Source of the DNA: an uncultured Prevotellaceae bacterium
GTDB lineage: Bacteria; Bacteroidota; Bacteroidia; Bacteroidales; Bacteroidaceae
Direction of reading: 5' to 3'
Assembly (NCBI GenBank): GCA_902789415.1
Contig: CADAOD010000007.1
Location: 157,554 to 221,553, forward strand
Length of the DNA stretch: 64,000 bases
The translations under genes were made by a program, and so were the position numbers. Positions 43,506 to 53,319 of this stretch are shown piece after piece. The notes beneath the pieces are model-generated. The model saw only the letters and a list, made by a program, of their open reading frames with translations. It had not been told where the DNA came from and searched no databases. The stretch's first letter is position 1; every line of letters starts with the position of its first letter.

Positions 43506-44137
43506 TTCAACTCCTCACTTTTTTGCAACAGGAAATTACGCTGGGCATCTAGCGTAAACACTTCTTCTGTGCGTGTTTTGTGGGCATCCTTCGAGTAGTC
43601 CATCAGATGGATTTCGTAATCGCTCGTAATGGTAAAGTACTGTAGGATATCCTCGGCGTCAAAGTCGTCAAGGTCGGCTTCGTCTTCAATCGCGTACAAA
43701 CAAAGCTTATCTACAGGCATATAATCCTCGTCTAACGAGTAGAGCCATAACGAGTATCTGTCGTCTTCCTCGTCGGCAGCTAAAATCATCAGGCGGGCAC
43801 CTACTGTTTCCGAAAGCGAAATGGCCTTCTGCTTGTTGTTACCTTCCAACTCCAATGCCTTGGCAATATCCTGTGGCACAGGTTTAAAGTTGGGCAGGTA
43901 ACGTATCAGCTCATCGGTGTAGGTAATGGGCAGAGGCAGAAGGTTCAAACTGTCGTAAAACTGTTTGAGCGGATTGTCCGATTCGGCCAAATTGATACCC
44001 TGAGCCGCCAATCGCTCGGCTGCTTCTACCTTCTTAATGCTGTCAAGCTTGCGCTGCATCTCTTCAGCGCTCATGCTCCTGCCGCCACAAGCAGAGAACA
44101 TGAGCACGATAACGATAAATCCTAAAACTCCCTTCAT
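43502..44137 (-). CDS. Lipoprotein of unknown function
   Basis: A 211-residue lipoprotein with signal MKGVLGFIVIVLMFSAC and a lipobox Cys at residue 17. The mature chain starts with a coiled-coil-like part (MSAEEMQRKLDSIKKVEAAERLAAQGI). It then carries a beta-rich domain (RLMILAADEEDDRYSLWLYSLDEDYMPVDKLCLYAIEDE). No family is recognised. It is the last gene of the minus-strand operon that begins at 50218. Its Shine-Dalgarno (GGAGG) directly follows a tandem 9-bp repeat. Confidence 0.8.
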   Translation of the reverse strand: MKGVLGFIVIVLMFSACGGRSMSAEEMQRKLDSIKKVEAAERLAAQGINLAESDNPLKQFYDSLNLLPLPITYTDELIRYLPNFKPVPQDIAKALELEGNNKQKAISLSETVGARLMILAADEEDDRYSLWLYSLDEDYMPVDKLCLYAIEDEADLDDFDAEDILQYFTITSDYEIHLMDYSKDAHKTRTEEVFTLDAQRNFLLQKSEELN

Positions 44138-44148
44138 ATTTTTGCCTC

Positions 44149-44166
44149 CTACGGATTTTACGGATT
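44149..44166 (-). repeat. Tandem 9-bp repeat (2 units) before the lipoprotein gene
   Basis: On the plus strand CTACGGATT is followed by TTACGGATT. It overlaps the stop of the glycosidase gene and is followed on the minus strand by the GGAGG ribosome-binding site of the lipoprotein. Confidence 0.55.
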
Positions 44167-45649
44167 ATAATTTCACCTTTTTCGATGCGGGTTTGCTCTC
44201 GTTCTGAATACGGTTCAGAGCAGTAACCACATACGTGTATTTGGTTTTGCCATCATCGTAAGGCAACTTGTAGAATGGCTTATCAGTCATAGCCACAATC
44301 TTCGAGGCGTCATCCACGTTCACCTTCTCGCCTTTAGCAAAACGGTATATTACAAACTTCTCGGGTGTCTGGTCCCAGTGCTTGCTGTGGGTTGGTGTCC
44401 AGAACAGAATGTAGCCATCCTCAGTCCAAACGGGAGCCAGCTTCTTTACCTTCTTAGGTGTCTTACTGCTAATAAATGGCATCTCGGGCTGCAAGGCTGG
44501 GTGCTGCCAATATTTGTTGCGCAGCAAGGTGCCGTAGTTGCCCACATTGTCAACCGCAGCCTTAGCATACCACAGTACGGTACCCTTAACGGCTGGGTTA
44601 GCACGGTGCAGATTCATCTTGGCACCCATCTGGTGTACGTTAGCATTCTGTGGGTCGGCATACTTAACGGTGCGCTCCACATCCTCGCCAATCACCAGCG
44701 GACGGTTGGCGGCATGCTGGCTCCACCACTTAATCAGGGTTGCATAATCGGCTGCCTTATTGCCAATCTCCCAATACAACTGGGGCACGCAGTAATCCAA
44801 CCAACCATTGTTTACCCACAACAGAATGTCGGCATACAAATCGTCGTAGTTCTGTGTGCCGTTGGTGTTACTGCCCACGGGCGAACTCTTCTTGTTACGA
44901 TAGATACCGAATGGCGAAATGCCCACCTTTACCCAAGGCTTAACCTCGTGGATGGCCTTGTAGAACTGCTCGATAAACAGGTTTACGTTGTAACGGCGCC
45001 AGTCGTTCTGATCCTTGATACCGTTAGAGTGATCGTGGAACAGCTCATCATCGGGAATGCTCAGACCCTTCACGGGATAAGGATAGAAATAATCGTCCAT
45101 ATGGATACCATCCACATCGTAGCGGGCCACGATATCCTTGGCAACCATACAGATATAATCGCGATTCTCCTGCATACCAGGATTCAGGATAAACAAATCA
45201 TCGTAAGCAAAACAGCTATAAGGTTTGCGAACGGCAATATGATTGTTGGCCAACTGATGGGTGGTCTTAGTCTTAGCACGGAAGGGGTTAATCCATGCGT
45301 GCAACTCCATACCGCGTTTGTGGCACTCGTCGATCATCCACTGCAGAGGGTCCCAATACGGATTGGGCGCCTTGCCCTGGGTGCCTGTCAGGAATCGGCT
45401 CCAAGGCTCAATCTTACTCTCGTAGAGTGCATCGCACTCGGGGCGCACCTGGAAGATAATCACGTTTACGCCATCCTTCTTCAACTCGTCGAGCTGATAG
45501 GTAAGCGTTTCCTGCATCTTCTTGGTACCAAGATTCTGGAACTGTCCGTTCACACACTGTATCCAGGCTCCGCGCATTTCACGCTTCTGAGCCCAAGTTG
45601 TCATCGCCAGCATCAGGGCGAGAGCCATCAATAGGTATTTACTCTTCAT
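44165..45649 (-). CDS. GHL10/DUF187-type glycoside hydrolase
   Basis: A 494-residue exported protein with signal [20 protein letters not shown]. The TIM-barrel resembles the YngK/DUF187 (GHL10) family: [71 protein letters not shown] with the candidate acidic catalytic pair, and VGISPFG. A fibronectin-type C-terminal domain ([18 protein letters not shown] ... [21 protein letters not shown]) is attached. It probably hydrolyses a polysaccharide or glycan peptide; the substrate is unknown. Its start overlaps the metH end by 11 bp. Confidence 0.88.
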   Translation of the reverse strand: MKSKYLLMALALMLAMTTWAQKREMRGAWIQCVNGQFQNLGTKKMQETLTYQLDELKKDGVNVIIFQVRPECDALYESKIEPWSRFLTGTQGKAPNPYWDPLQWMIDECHKRGMELHAWINPFRAKTKTTHQLANNHIAVRKPYSCFAYDDLFILNPGMQENRDYICMVAKDIVARYDVDGIHMDDYFYPYPVKGLSIPDDELFHDHSNGIKDQNDWRRYNVNLFIEQFYKAIHEVKPWVKVGISPFGIYRNKKSSPVGSNTNGTQNYDDLYADILLWVNNGWLDYCVPQLYWEIGNKAADYATLIKWWSQHAANRPLVIGEDVERTVKYADPQNANVHQMGAKMNLHRANPAVKGTVLWYAKAAVDNVGNYGTLLRNKYWQHPALQPEMPFISSKTPKKVKKLAPVWTEDGYILFWTPTHSKHWDQTPEKFVIYRFAKGEKVNVDDASKIVAMTDKPFYKLPYDDGKTKYTYVVTALNRIQNESKPASKKVKL

Positions 45650-48341
45650 ATCTTAATTTGTTCTTTCTTGCTTCTTCAAGTGATACTATCTGAGCCTGCT
45701 CCTGGTGATATTCCTCGCGCAGAGTTTCGTATTTTTGGTCCAGTTCGTGCTCTACCGATTGCTTGTCGGTCAACAGCTTCTGGGCAACCAGTGCATTTTG
45801 CGAGGCATCCTTCATCCATACTACCGGTCCGCCATAAACGGGGGCAATTTTCAGGGCTACATGTAGCTCGCTGGTGGTAGCGCCACCAATCATGATGGGG
45901 ATATCCAGTCCGGCCTTCTTCAACTCTTTAGCCACGTTCACCATTTCCTCAAGACTGGGGGTTATCAGGCCGCTCAAGCCAATCATATCCACGTGCTCCT
46001 CCTGAGCCTTTTTTACAATCTGATCGGCAGGCACCATCACGCCCATATCCAATACATCGTAACCGTTGCAGGCCATCACCACACTTACGATGTTCTTACC
46101 GATATCGTGCACGTCGCCCTTTACGGTAGCTAACAGCACCTTACCAGCAGATGTGGTATTCTCTGTCTTCTCGGCTTCGATATAGGGCTGCAGGATATCT
46201 ACCGCCTGCTTCATGGTACGGGCAGTTTTTACCACCTGTGGCAAGAACATTTTTCCCTCACCAAATAGCGTACCAACGGTATTCATTCCTGCCATAAGCG
46301 GACCCTCTATAATCTGCACCGCATGGGTGAACTTGGGCAGCGCCTCTTTCAAATCTTCCTCTAAGAATGTGCCGTCGCCCTTAATCAGCGCCTGAGCTAA
46401 TCGCTCTTCAACTGGCGTTTGGGCGCGGTCCTGAAAAGGGGTGTTTTCGCTCGTGGCGCCCCCAGCCTCTTTCTTGGCTAATTCTTCTTCCAGAATCTTT
46501 CCGGCCAACTCAATCAGCGTCTCCGAAGCACCCTTCTTTCGGTTCAGTACCACATCCTCGATTACTTCAAGCTGATCCTGAGGGATATCAGCATAAGTAA
46601 CTTTGGTTGAAGGATTTACGATACCGAAATCCATTCCTACTTTAATGGCGTGATACAGGAAAACGGCATGCATAGCCTCGCGGATATAGTTGTTGCCGCG
46701 GAACGAGAAACTCAGGTTGCTCACACCACCGCTCACATGTGCGCCAGGCAGATTCTGCTTAATCCATTCGGTAGCGCGGATAAAGTCGATGGCGTAGGCA
46801 TCATGCTCCTCCATACCCGTAGCAATCGCCAGGATATTGGGGTCGAAAATGATGTCGAGCGGGTTCATGCCCACCTGTTCGGTCAATATCTTGTACGCAC
46901 GACTGGCTATCTCGATACGGCGCTCGTAAGTAGTGGCCTGTCCCTCTTCGTCAAAGCACATCACCACCACAGCAGCACCATAACGCATCACATCCTGCGC
47001 GTGCTCGATAAACTTCTGCTCGCCTTCTTTCAGCGAGATAGAGTTGACGATGCTCTTACCCTGAACGCACTTCAGTCCGGCCTTGATCACCTCCCAGTTC
47101 GACGAGTCGATCATCACGGGCACTTTAGCAATATCAGGTTCGGCGGCTATCATGTTCAGGAAGGTTGTCATTTCCTGCTTAGCTTCCAGCAAGCCATCGT
47201 CCATATTTATATCAATCACCAAGGCACCATCGGCCACCTGTTTGCGGGCGATAGAGAGTGCCTCGTTGTATTTCTTTTCCTTAATCAGTCGCAGGAATTT
47301 TCGCGAACCAGCCACATTGCATCGCTCGCCCACATTCACAAAATGCACCTCGTCGGTCACATTCTGCAGTTCCAGTCCCGACAGCCACATCGTGGTGCTT
47401 GGGGCTGCTGGCACATGGGGCTTCTTGCCTACCACCAGCGGACCGTACAAACGGATAAACTCGTCGGTAGTACCGCAGCAGCCACCAATGATGTTCACGA
47501 TGCCCTCGTCTACCATCTCGCCCATCTTGGGAGCCATACTCTCGGCGGTCTCGTCGTAAAGACCAAGGGCATTTGGCAAGCCGGCATTAGGGTGACAACT
47601 GATATAATAAGGTGCTTTTTGTGCCAGTTCGCGGATAAAAGGTTTCATCTGCGTGGCACCAAACGAGCAGTTCAGTCCGATAGAGAAAATAGGATAAGTG
47701 CTGACGCTGGCCAAGAACGCCTCAAGCGTCTGACCCGACAACGTACGACCAGCCAGATCGCTCACCGTTACCGATAGCATGATGGGCAGTTCCACCTTGC
47801 GTGCTTCCATCGCGCGCATACAGGCGTCGATGGCACATTTGGCATTCAGCGAGTCAAAAATGGTCTCAATCAGCAGCGTATCTACCCCACCCTCAATCAG
47901 TCCGTCGGCCTGTTCCTGATAGGCCTCCAGCATCTCGTCGTAAGTCACATCGCGGAAAGCAGGATTACTTACATCGGGCGACATCGAGAGCGTTTTGTTG
48001 GTAGGACCGATCGAACCAGCCACAAAGCGGGGCTTCTCGTCGGTACTATATTCGTCGGCCAACTGTCGGGCTAAGCGTGCCGACTCGCAGGACATCTCAT
48101 GAGCACGGTCTTCAAGATGATATTCAGCCTGCGAAATGCGCTGACTGCTAAATGTGTTGGTAGTGATGATATCGGCGCCAGCTTCGAGGTATTTGCGATA
48201 AATATCCGAAACAATTTCGGGGTGTGTCAGGTTCAGCTCATCGCTGTTACCCACCTTGCCCATCACGGCACCTATCATGGTTCCCATACCGCCATCGAGT
48301 ATGAGAATACGCTGTTTTATGATCTCGTTTAGTTTCTTCAC
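45639..48341 (-). CDS. metH: Cobalamin-dependent methionine synthase (short form)
   Basis: Transfers methyl from methyl-THF to homocysteine through cobalamin. 900 residues. The homocysteine domain has the zinc ligands (LNCSFGA and GGCCGT). The pterin domain runs from about residue 330 ([14 protein letters not shown]). The cap and B12 domains follow, with [10 protein letters not shown] (DxHxxG) and the GLITPSL loop. The C-terminal AdoMet-binding reactivation domain of the 1,200-residue enzymes is missing, which is usual in Bacteroidota. I see no cobalamin riboswitch in the 49-bp gap upstream. It is in an operon with smpB. Confidence 0.95.
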   Translation of the reverse strand: MKKLNEIIKQRILILDGGMGTMIGAVMGKVGNSDELNLTHPEIVSDIYRKYLEAGADIITTNTFSSQRISQAEYHLEDRAHEMSCESARLARQLADEYSTDEKPRFVAGSIGPTNKTLSMSPDVSNPAFRDVTYDEMLEAYQEQADGLIEGGVDTLLIETIFDSLNAKCAIDACMRAMEARKVELPIMLSVTVSDLAGRTLSGQTLEAFLASVSTYPIFSIGLNCSFGATQMKPFIRELAQKAPYYISCHPNAGLPNALGLYDETAESMAPKMGEMVDEGIVNIIGGCCGTTDEFIRLYGPLVVGKKPHVPAAPSTTMWLSGLELQNVTDEVHFVNVGERCNVAGSRKFLRLIKEKKYNEALSIARKQVADGALVIDINMDDGLLEAKQEMTTFLNMIAAEPDIAKVPVMIDSSNWEVIKAGLKCVQGKSIVNSISLKEGEQKFIEHAQDVMRYGAAVVVMCFDEEGQATTYERRIEIASRAYKILTEQVGMNPLDIIFDPNILAIATGMEEHDAYAIDFIRATEWIKQNLPGAHVSGGVSNLSFSFRGNNYIREAMHAVFLYHAIKVGMDFGIVNPSTKVTYADIPQDQLEVIEDVVLNRKKGASETLIELAGKILEEELAKKEAGGATSENTPFQDRAQTPVEERLAQALIKGDGTFLEEDLKEALPKFTHAVQIIEGPLMAGMNTVGTLFGEGKMFLPQVVKTARTMKQAVDILQPYIEAEKTENTTSAGKVLLATVKGDVHDIGKNIVSVVMACNGYDVLDMGVMVPADQIVKKAQEEHVDMIGLSGLITPSLEEMVNVAKELKKAGLDIPIMIGGATTSELHVALKIAPVYGGPVVWMKDASQNALVAQKLLTDKQSVEHELDQKYETLREEYHQEQAQIVSLEEARKNKLRYEE

Positions 48342-48363
48342 GCTGTAAATTTCTATAAATTCT

Positions 48364-48384
48364 CTCTAAATTCTAAAATCTAAA
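48364..48384 (-). repeat. Heptamer array (3 x 7 bp) between smpB and metH
   Basis: On the plus strand the units are CTCTAAA, TTCTAAA and ATCTAAA, with a weaker TTCTATA-like stretch before them. It lies in the gap between the two genes. Confidence 0.65.
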
Positions 48385-48390
48385 TTGACT

Positions 48391-48873
48391 TTATTTCCAG
48401 ACCTTCATCGCGCGATCCATCTCGCGGCGATCTTCTTTCTCTTTCAGCGTCTGGCGCTTGTCGAATTCCTTCTTACCCTTACACAGCGCCACATCAACTT
48501 TTGCCCGGCCTTTATCATCGATAAACACCAAGGTGGGCACGATGGTAAAACCGGTTTGTTTGGTTGCACTCTCAAGGGCGCGAATCTCTTTCTTGGTTAG
48601 CAACAGCTTTCTGTCGCGTTTGGCTTCGTGGTTGTTGTACGAACCGTAGAAGTAAGGACTTACATTCATGCCCTTCACCCACAGCTCGCCGTTAAGCACC
48701 ACGCAATAGGTATCAACCAAGCTCGCCTTACCCAGTCGGATACTCTTAATCTCCGTACCTGTAAGCACGATGCCTGCTGTATAGGTCTCCACAAAGAAGT
48801 ACTCGAACGAGGCCTTCTTGTTGCGAATCTGTACAGGACTCTTTTTGCGTAACTGTTCTTCTGTCTTGTTCAT
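48391..48873 (-). CDS. smpB: SsrA-binding protein SmpB
   Basis: Delivers tmRNA to stalled ribosomes (trans-translation). It has 160 residues, the usual size. The OB-fold core includes [42 protein letters not shown] and the loop [24 protein letters not shown]. The basic C-terminal tail that enters the decoding site is present ([23 protein letters not shown]). The ssrA gene is not in this window. The next gene upstream ends 16 bp away, within a heptamer array. Confidence 0.97.
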   Translation of the reverse strand: MNKTEEQLRKKSPVQIRNKKASFEYFFVETYTAGIVLTGTEIKSIRLGKASLVDTYCVVLNGELWVKGMNVSPYFYGSYNNHEAKRDRKLLLTKKEIRALESATKQTGFTIVPTLVFIDDKGRAKVDVALCKGKKEFDKRQTLKEKEDRREMDRAMKVWK

Positions 48874-48901
48874 TTTTAATGTTCAATCTTCAATCTTCAA
48901 T
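48874..48901 (-). repeat. Heptamer array (4 x 7 bp) upstream of smpB
   Basis: Read on the minus strand the units are ATTGAAG, ATTGAAG, ATTGAAC and ATTAAAA, running directly into the smpB ATG. The array also includes the stop of the DMP19 gene. Confidence 0.85.
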
Positions 48902-49396
48902 TTTCGCGAAGTTGTCCAAGTGATCGTCCACATAATGGGCGATATCCTCGGTCCATTCTTCCTCGTTTTCGATAAAGATATCATCCAGATTCTCGAACTC
49001 AGGATACTGTTCGAACATCGCCATGAAATCCTCGTCGCTCTTCTCGGTTTCAATCTCTTCGCGATATTTTAGCCACAAGGTGTGGGCATCGTAAATCAGT
49101 TTCGAGGGGGCACGCATATCCCACTGGCGCAATGCTTTGGCCAGAGGATTCTTGAAGATAAATGGACCGTAGCCGTTATAAATCAGCTGTACAAATCCGC
49201 CATCCATCACCTCTTCGTGCAGAATATTCCAGGCCAGCAATGTCAGCTGGTCGGCATTCAACTGGGCCATGCTTTCAGCGGTCAGTTCGCCACCGATAGC
49301 ATCGTAGATAGCCTTAACAAACACGTCCAGGAACTCATCCATTCCCTCGAGTGCAGCCTGCTGCAAATCCTCGTCTTTTACAATTACCTCCACCAT
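48890..49396 (-). CDS. DMP19 (DUF4375) family protein
   Basis: A 168-residue acidic, helical protein. The LTADQLTLLAWNILHEEVMDGGFVQLIYNGYGPFIF-like block is the hallmark of the DMP19/DUF4375 fold; here it reads LNADQLTLLAWNILHEEVMDGGFVQLIYNG. Some DMP19 proteins are DNA mimics. The Asp/Glu-rich second half (EEIETEKSDEDFMAMFEQYPEFENLDDIF) would fit, but this is not shown. The start is ATG 49396; the TTG at 49405 is less likely. It sits between the MBL hydrolase and smpB in one operon. Confidence 0.82.
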   Translation of the reverse strand: MVEVIVKDEDLQQAALEGMDEFLDVFVKAIYDAIGGELTAESMAQLNADQLTLLAWNILHEEVMDGGFVQLIYNGYGPFIFKNPLAKALRQWDMRAPSKLIYDAHTLWLKYREEIETEKSDEDFMAMFEQYPEFENLDDIFIENEEEWTEDIAHYVDDHLDNFAKIED

Positions 49397-49397
49397 A

Positions 49398-49425
49398 TCT
49401 CTCAATTATTCTCACTTCTCAATTT
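49398..49425 (-). repeat. Imperfect heptamer array between MBL hydrolase and DMP19 genes
   Basis: On the plus strand TCTCTCA, then ATTCTCA, CTTCTCA and ATTTCAT, with a small slip after the first unit. It includes the stop codon region of the MBL hydrolase. Confidence 0.45.
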
Positions 49426-50218
49426 CATAAATGCCAGTTGGCGTTTTGCGCTTCAGCACTTCCAACTCTACATCCTTACCAGGAATCACACCATGACTGC
49501 GCAGGATGGTCTCAACCGTTTTGCGGGCCAGCTCAGGGTGATTGTTTTCCTCGCTCAGGTGGCACAACCAGATGTGCTTCAAGCCCTCGCTCATATTCTC
49601 AACCAGCGCCTCGCCACACGACACGTTCGACAGGTGTCCGCTACCACTCAGAATGCGCTGCTGCAGATAAGCGGGATAAGGTCCGTTCTTCAGCATCTCC
49701 ACATCGTGGTTAGCCTCTATTACCAGATAGTTGGCACGATTAATGGCCTGCTTGATATCGTCAGTAATACTACCCACATCCGTTAACACCACAAACACAA
49801 TGCCTTCAACCTCCAGCTCATAACCCACATTCTCGCTGGCATCGTGGGGTACCGCAAAAGGGCGCACCTTAAAGTCGCCAAGCTGTACCTGTTCGCCAAT
49901 TACCAACTCGTGTTTATGATCTTGCGAAACTTTCTTTGCTACACAATAATTCTGGTCTATGCCCTCGTGTACTTTATGAGTGGCATAAACTGGCAGGTTG
50001 CAGTCGTGACTCAATGACCCCACACTCTTGATGTGGTCGGCGTGATCGTGCGTAATCAATATACGCTTGATGGAATTGAGCTGAATACCATACTCTCTGC
50101 AGTATTTCTTAAGTGTGCGTATTCCTATTCCTATATCTATAATCAGCCCGTCGGTCGCTGTGCCCAGATAATAGCAATTACCGCTGCTACCGCTTCCAAA
50201 GGATATAAACTTCAACAT
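49412..50218 (-). CDS. MBL-fold metallo-hydrolase (YycJ/WalJ-like)
   Basis: A 268-residue beta-lactamase-fold hydrolase. The metal-binding motif HDHADH is in RILITHDHADHIKS near residue 60. Further His/Asp ligands appear in FAVPHDASENVGY, VLTDVGSI and IWLCHLSEENNH. The opening LKFISFGSGSSGNCYYLGT is typical of the YycJ group, whose members are suspected exonucleases linked to wall homeostasis. It is the first gene of a six-gene minus-strand operon (to 43502), with a promoter box 20 nt upstream. Confidence 0.9.
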   Translation of the reverse strand: MLKFISFGSGSSGNCYYLGTATDGLIIDIGIGIRTLKKYCREYGIQLNSIKRILITHDHADHIKSVGSLSHDCNLPVYATHKVHEGIDQNYCVAKKVSQDHKHELVIGEQVQLGDFKVRPFAVPHDASENVGYELEVEGIVFVVLTDVGSITDDIKQAINRANYLVIEANHDVEMLKNGPYPAYLQQRILSGSGHLSNVSCGEALVENMSEGLKHIWLCHLSEENNHPELARKTVETILRSHGVIPGKDVELEVLKRKTPTGIYEIEK

Positions 50219-50238
50219 CTCAAATTATAATTTTCGTG

Positions 50239-50246
50239 CAAAGGTA
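50239..50246 (-). promoter_or_regulatory. -7 promoter box of the MBL-DMP19-smpB-metH operon
   Basis: TACCTTTG on the minus strand, 20 nt before the MBL ATG. I see no other box down to 43502. Confidence 0.65.
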
Positions 50247-50255
50247 GCACAAATA

Positions 50256-50283
50256 ATTGAGAAATGAGAATTTAGAAATTAGA
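50256..50283 (-). repeat. Heptamer array (4 x 7 bp) upstream of the MBL operon promoter
   Basis: On the plus strand the units are ATTGAGA, AATGAGA, ATTTAGA and AATTAGA. It lies just upstream of the -7 box, where the -33 region would be, and downstream of the BamA-like gene. Confidence 0.75.
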
Positions 50284-50315
50284 GATGCCGTACTATTTTA
50301 CTTTTTTAACAGTAA

Positions 50316-52499
50316 TTAGAATGGCATACCTACGGCGAAGTGGAAGGCAAGGTCGCGACTTAACTTTGGATGGATGATGGGGTAATGAGCTTCCGACTCG
50401 ATTTCGAAGGCTGGATTGATGGCTTTCATACCCAGGTCGAAGCGCAAAATAAAGTAGTCAAAGTTTAAGCGCAAACCAGCGCCATAGCTCACGGCCATGT
50501 CGCTCAAAAAGTTGCTGAACTTAAACTGTCCGCCAGGCTGGTCGGCATATTCGCGCAGCGTCCAAACGTTACCGGCATCGGCAAAGATGGCACCGTTGAA
50601 TTTCCAGAACAGCTTCATGCGATATTCCACATTCATATCCAGTTTCATATCACCGGTCATTGTAATAAAGTTTATACGTCCGTCTTTGTCCTTATAACGA
50701 CCAGGACCAAGACTACGTACCGTCCAACCTCGCACGCTGTTAGCACCACCCGAAAAGTAACGCTTCTCGAACGGCAATACCTTTGAGTTTCCGTATGGAT
50801 AAGCCAGACCTAAACCGATATGGAACACTAACTGGTCGTTAGTGCCCTTGAAGATTTGTTGGGTATAGTCGAAATCGCCTTTTACGTACTGTGCATAGGC
50901 TATGTTAAACAACTTATACTGTCCCAAATCATCCTTCGAACCGCCAAATAAGTTTGAGCAGGCACCTAACAGATTACCTGCCGTTTCTACGTTCGCCTTC
51001 AGGGCTACTACGCCATTGTTATACGTGTAACCAAAACCCATTTTCATGATAAACAGGTCTTCGTAATTATAACGCAGAATCACGTTTTGGTTCGATGTGT
51101 TTTCTAAGTATTCTGTCTTAAAAGTTTCACTAATCCAAGGCATAAATACATAGTTCAGATTCACCAGGTCGAAACGGTAGCTATCATGGTGATTCTGAGG
51201 GCGCCACAGATACGACCAACCGGCCGACAAGACTCGGCGATGGAACTCAGGACGGTCCTGCGAATCGTACAGCAGCGACAACTCGCTGGTGGCTATTGTG
51301 CGGCGACGGAAACTACGAGTAAGGAACGGCATGATGAATCGGGGAAACGAGAGTTTTGTTTCTACACTATACTCCGTAAAGTCCTGATTGCTGTATCCCT
51401 CCAACCCTTTAATGGCCTCGTAGGCACCACGCAGCTGCAAACTGAATGTTTCCGACCCGCGGAACAGGTTGCGATTCTGATAAGTGAGCGAGGCTGCAGC
51501 ACCAAAGTCGCCAGCGGTATTGGTACCTTCGGGCTGGAAGCTGATGGTAGATGGCTTGTTGGTCTGCACCTGAATCTTGGCATCCAGCAGTGTGGTGTCG
51601 GGCTGCTGCTCAAAAGCAATATTGGTATATTTCACAGCACCTAATCGGCCAAAATGGTTATAGGTGTTCTGCAGTTTCTCGGCCGAATAAGGCTCGCCAA
51701 CCTCCAGGAAGGTATTCTCGCTCAGCACTTTGGGGCGCAGATGCAGGCGCTGGTCGTCGGCCCCACCCTCGTACTTGATATCGCTAATATTGTATGCCTT
51801 ATGCTGCTGTTGCAACAGCAGTTTCAGGTTCACACCCTGCTGCTCCTCGTCCTTACGGGCACCATAGGTGATGTACTCCTTGTGAAAACGGAAGTAGCCG
51901 CGATTCTGCAGATACTGGGTGATGGCATTACGCTCGGCCGACAGCGTCTCAACGCTGAACTGCATACCCTGATGCAACAGCGACGAACGTCCGCGCAGCA
52001 ATCTTGCCACCGTGGTGTCCTCAACCACAAAATCCAGCTCGCGCACAAAGTATGGCTTGCCCGGATGCAACACATACACAGCATTCAGTTTATGCTTTTT
52101 CTTGTCGATAAACAGCTCAACCTGCGCATCCAGATAACCTTTGTTCTGCAGCGCTTGTTGCAAATCCTTACAAGTCTGCTGTGCCTGCAGCGTATCGTAG
52201 ATAACAGGCGCCTCGCCCATCTGTCGCAACGTGCGGTTAATCCACGAACTGTCCTTGCCCGCCATCGCGTAAACACCCAAAGGCAACTTTACGGCCGAGA
52301 ACCAGCGCGAGTTAGGCTTCTGGTGCACATAATTCTTCAGGCTACCTGGGTTAATATCGTGATACTTTCCATCGGTAACCACCTTTACTTTATTCAGCAG
52401 GTAGCTGTCTTCAGGTATATCACTACTAACCGAACAGCCGCACAACACACATGCCACTGTTCCTACCGATAAATAATGCCATATTTGGGGTCTTTTCAT
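50316..52499 (-). CDS. BamA/TamA-family outer-membrane protein with lipoprotein signal
   Basis: A 727-residue protein of the Omp85 superfamily. The signal MKRPQIWHYLSVGTVACVLCGC ends in a lipobox Cys. POTRA-like repeats span about residues 25-330 (VEDTTVARLLRGRSSLLHQGMQFSVETLSAERNAITQYLQNRGYF). The rest is a beta-barrel of the surface-antigen type (EKRYFSGGANSVRGWTVRSLGPG, the conserved barrel-lumen loop), ending in Phe. I choose ATG 52499 over GTG 52511 because the -7 box ends 10 nt before that GTG. In Bacteroidales this gene is regularly divergent from a SpoU methyltransferase gene, as here. Confidence 0.9.
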   Translation of the reverse strand: MKRPQIWHYLSVGTVACVLCGCSVSSDIPEDSYLLNKVKVVTDGKYHDINPGSLKNYVHQKPNSRWFSAVKLPLGVYAMAGKDSSWINRTLRQMGEAPVIYDTLQAQQTCKDLQQALQNKGYLDAQVELFIDKKKHKLNAVYVLHPGKPYFVRELDFVVEDTTVARLLRGRSSLLHQGMQFSVETLSAERNAITQYLQNRGYFRFHKEYITYGARKDEEQQGVNLKLLLQQQHKAYNISDIKYEGGADDQRLHLRPKVLSENTFLEVGEPYSAEKLQNTYNHFGRLGAVKYTNIAFEQQPDTTLLDAKIQVQTNKPSTISFQPEGTNTAGDFGAAASLTYQNRNLFRGSETFSLQLRGAYEAIKGLEGYSNQDFTEYSVETKLSFPRFIMPFLTRSFRRRTIATSELSLLYDSQDRPEFHRRVLSAGWSYLWRPQNHHDSYRFDLVNLNYVFMPWISETFKTEYLENTSNQNVILRYNYEDLFIMKMGFGYTYNNGVVALKANVETAGNLLGACSNLFGGSKDDLGQYKLFNIAYAQYVKGDFDYTQQIFKGTNDQLVFHIGLGLAYPYGNSKVLPFEKRYFSGGANSVRGWTVRSLGPGRYKDKDGRINFITMTGDMKLDMNVEYRMKLFWKFNGAIFADAGNVWTLREYADQPGGQFKFSNFLSDMAVSYGAGLRLNFDYFILRFDLGMKAINPAFEIESEAHYPIIHPKLSRDLAFHFAVGMPF

Positions 52500-52521
52500 C
52501 AACTTCTTCACTTATAAGTTG

Positions 52522-52529
52522 CAAAATTA
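52522..52529 (-). promoter_or_regulatory. -7 promoter box of the BamA/TamA-like gene
   Basis: TAATTTTG on the minus strand, 22 nt before the ATG at 52499. It is only 12 bp from the oppositely directed box at 52542. Confidence 0.6.
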
Positions 52530-52541
52530 CAAATTTATTCT

Positions 52542-52549
52542 TAACTTTG
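52542..52549 (+). promoter_or_regulatory. -7 promoter box of the SpoU methyltransferase gene
   Basis: TAACTTTG, 26 nt before the ATG at 52576. Its -33 region coincides with the minus-strand box at 52522-52529, so the two promoters overlap. Confidence 0.6.
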
Positions 52550-52575
52550 CACAGAATTAACGGATTTTATTAATA

Positions 52576-53319
52576 ATGATTAGCAAAAATCAGATTAAAT
52601 ACGTACACCAACTTGAGTTGAAGAAGTTTCGCAAACAAGAGGGCCTTTTTATTGCCGAAGGTCATAAGGTTGTGGGCGATTTGCTGAAAGCCGGTTATAC
52701 CCCCAAGCAGCTCTATGCTACTGCCGACTGGATAGCCGCAAACCCAGTTGCTGGTGCCGTCGAGGTAACCAACGACGAGCTTACCAAACTCTCTCTGCAG
52801 CAGCATCCCCAGCAGGTGCTCGCCCTCTTCCCTATCCCCCAGTCGCAGCCCAATCTCTCAACTCTAAATTCTAACCTCTCAATTCTCCTGGACAATGTCC
52901 AGGATCCTGGTAACTTAGGTACTATCATCCGTATTGCCGATTGGTTTGGTATCGATACGATATTTTGTAGCGAGGGTACGGTAGATGCCTGGAACCCCAA
53001 AGTGGTTCAGGCCACGATGGGTTCGATAGCACGCGTACATCTTATATATATCGACACCATGCAACTGCTCGATTCGCTGCCCAAGGATTTCCCCGTTTAC
53101 GGCACCTTCCTGGATGGCGAGAATATCTACACTCAGGAGTTATCGCAACAGGGTCTGATTGTGATGGGTAACGAGGGAAATGGTATCAGCGACGCTGTAC
53201 GTGCACGCGTTACCCACAAGCTGTTGATCCCCGATTTCCACAAAGGCCCAACTGCCGACAGCCTGAATGTAGCCATCGCCACCGCTATCACCTGCAGCGA
53301 GTTCCGTCGCCGTGGGTAA
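52576..53319 (+). CDS. TrmH/SpoU-family RNA 2'-O-methyltransferase
   Basis: A 247-residue SPOUT enzyme that methylates a ribose in rRNA or tRNA using AdoMet. The N-terminal substrate-binding domain starts MISKNQIKYVHQLELKKFRKQEGLFIAEGHKVV. The three knot motifs are LLDNVQDPGNLGTIIRIADWF, VMGNEGNGISDAV and SLNVAIATAIT. Between the domains, around residues 93-104 (LSTLNSNLSILL), the DNA is a heptamer array that lengthens the linker. The RNA target is unknown. The gene abuts the convergent GH25 gene with no space between the stop codons. Confidence 0.93.
   Translation: MISKNQIKYVHQLELKKFRKQEGLFIAEGHKVVGDLLKAGYTPKQLYATADWIAANPVAGAVEVTNDELTKLSLQQHPQQVLALFPIPQSQPNLSTLNSNLSILLDNVQDPGNLGTIIRIADWFGIDTIFCSEGTVDAWNPKVVQATMGSIARVHLIYIDTMQLLDSLPKDFPVYGTFLDGENIYTQELSQQGLIVMGNEGNGISDAVRARVTHKLLIPDFHKGPTADSLNVAIATAITCSEFRRRG
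52855..52882 (+). repeat. Heptamer array (4 x 7 bp) inside the SpoU methyltransferase CDS
   Basis: The units are CTCTCAA, CTCTAAA, TTCTAAC and CTCTCAA, followed by TTCTC. They encode most of LSTLNSNLSI, the linker before the AdoMet-binding domain. The same unit types occur between genes elsewhere in the window. Confidence 0.8.

Noticed and set aside
44378-45634. 418-codon open frame opposite the GHL10 glycosidase
   Set aside because: It lies fully antisense to a clear secreted hydrolase and has no recognisable domain or promoter box.
48342-48390. Cobalamin or SAM riboswitch before metH
   Set aside because: The gap is only 49 bp, AT-rich and repetitive; there is no room for a riboswitch fold.
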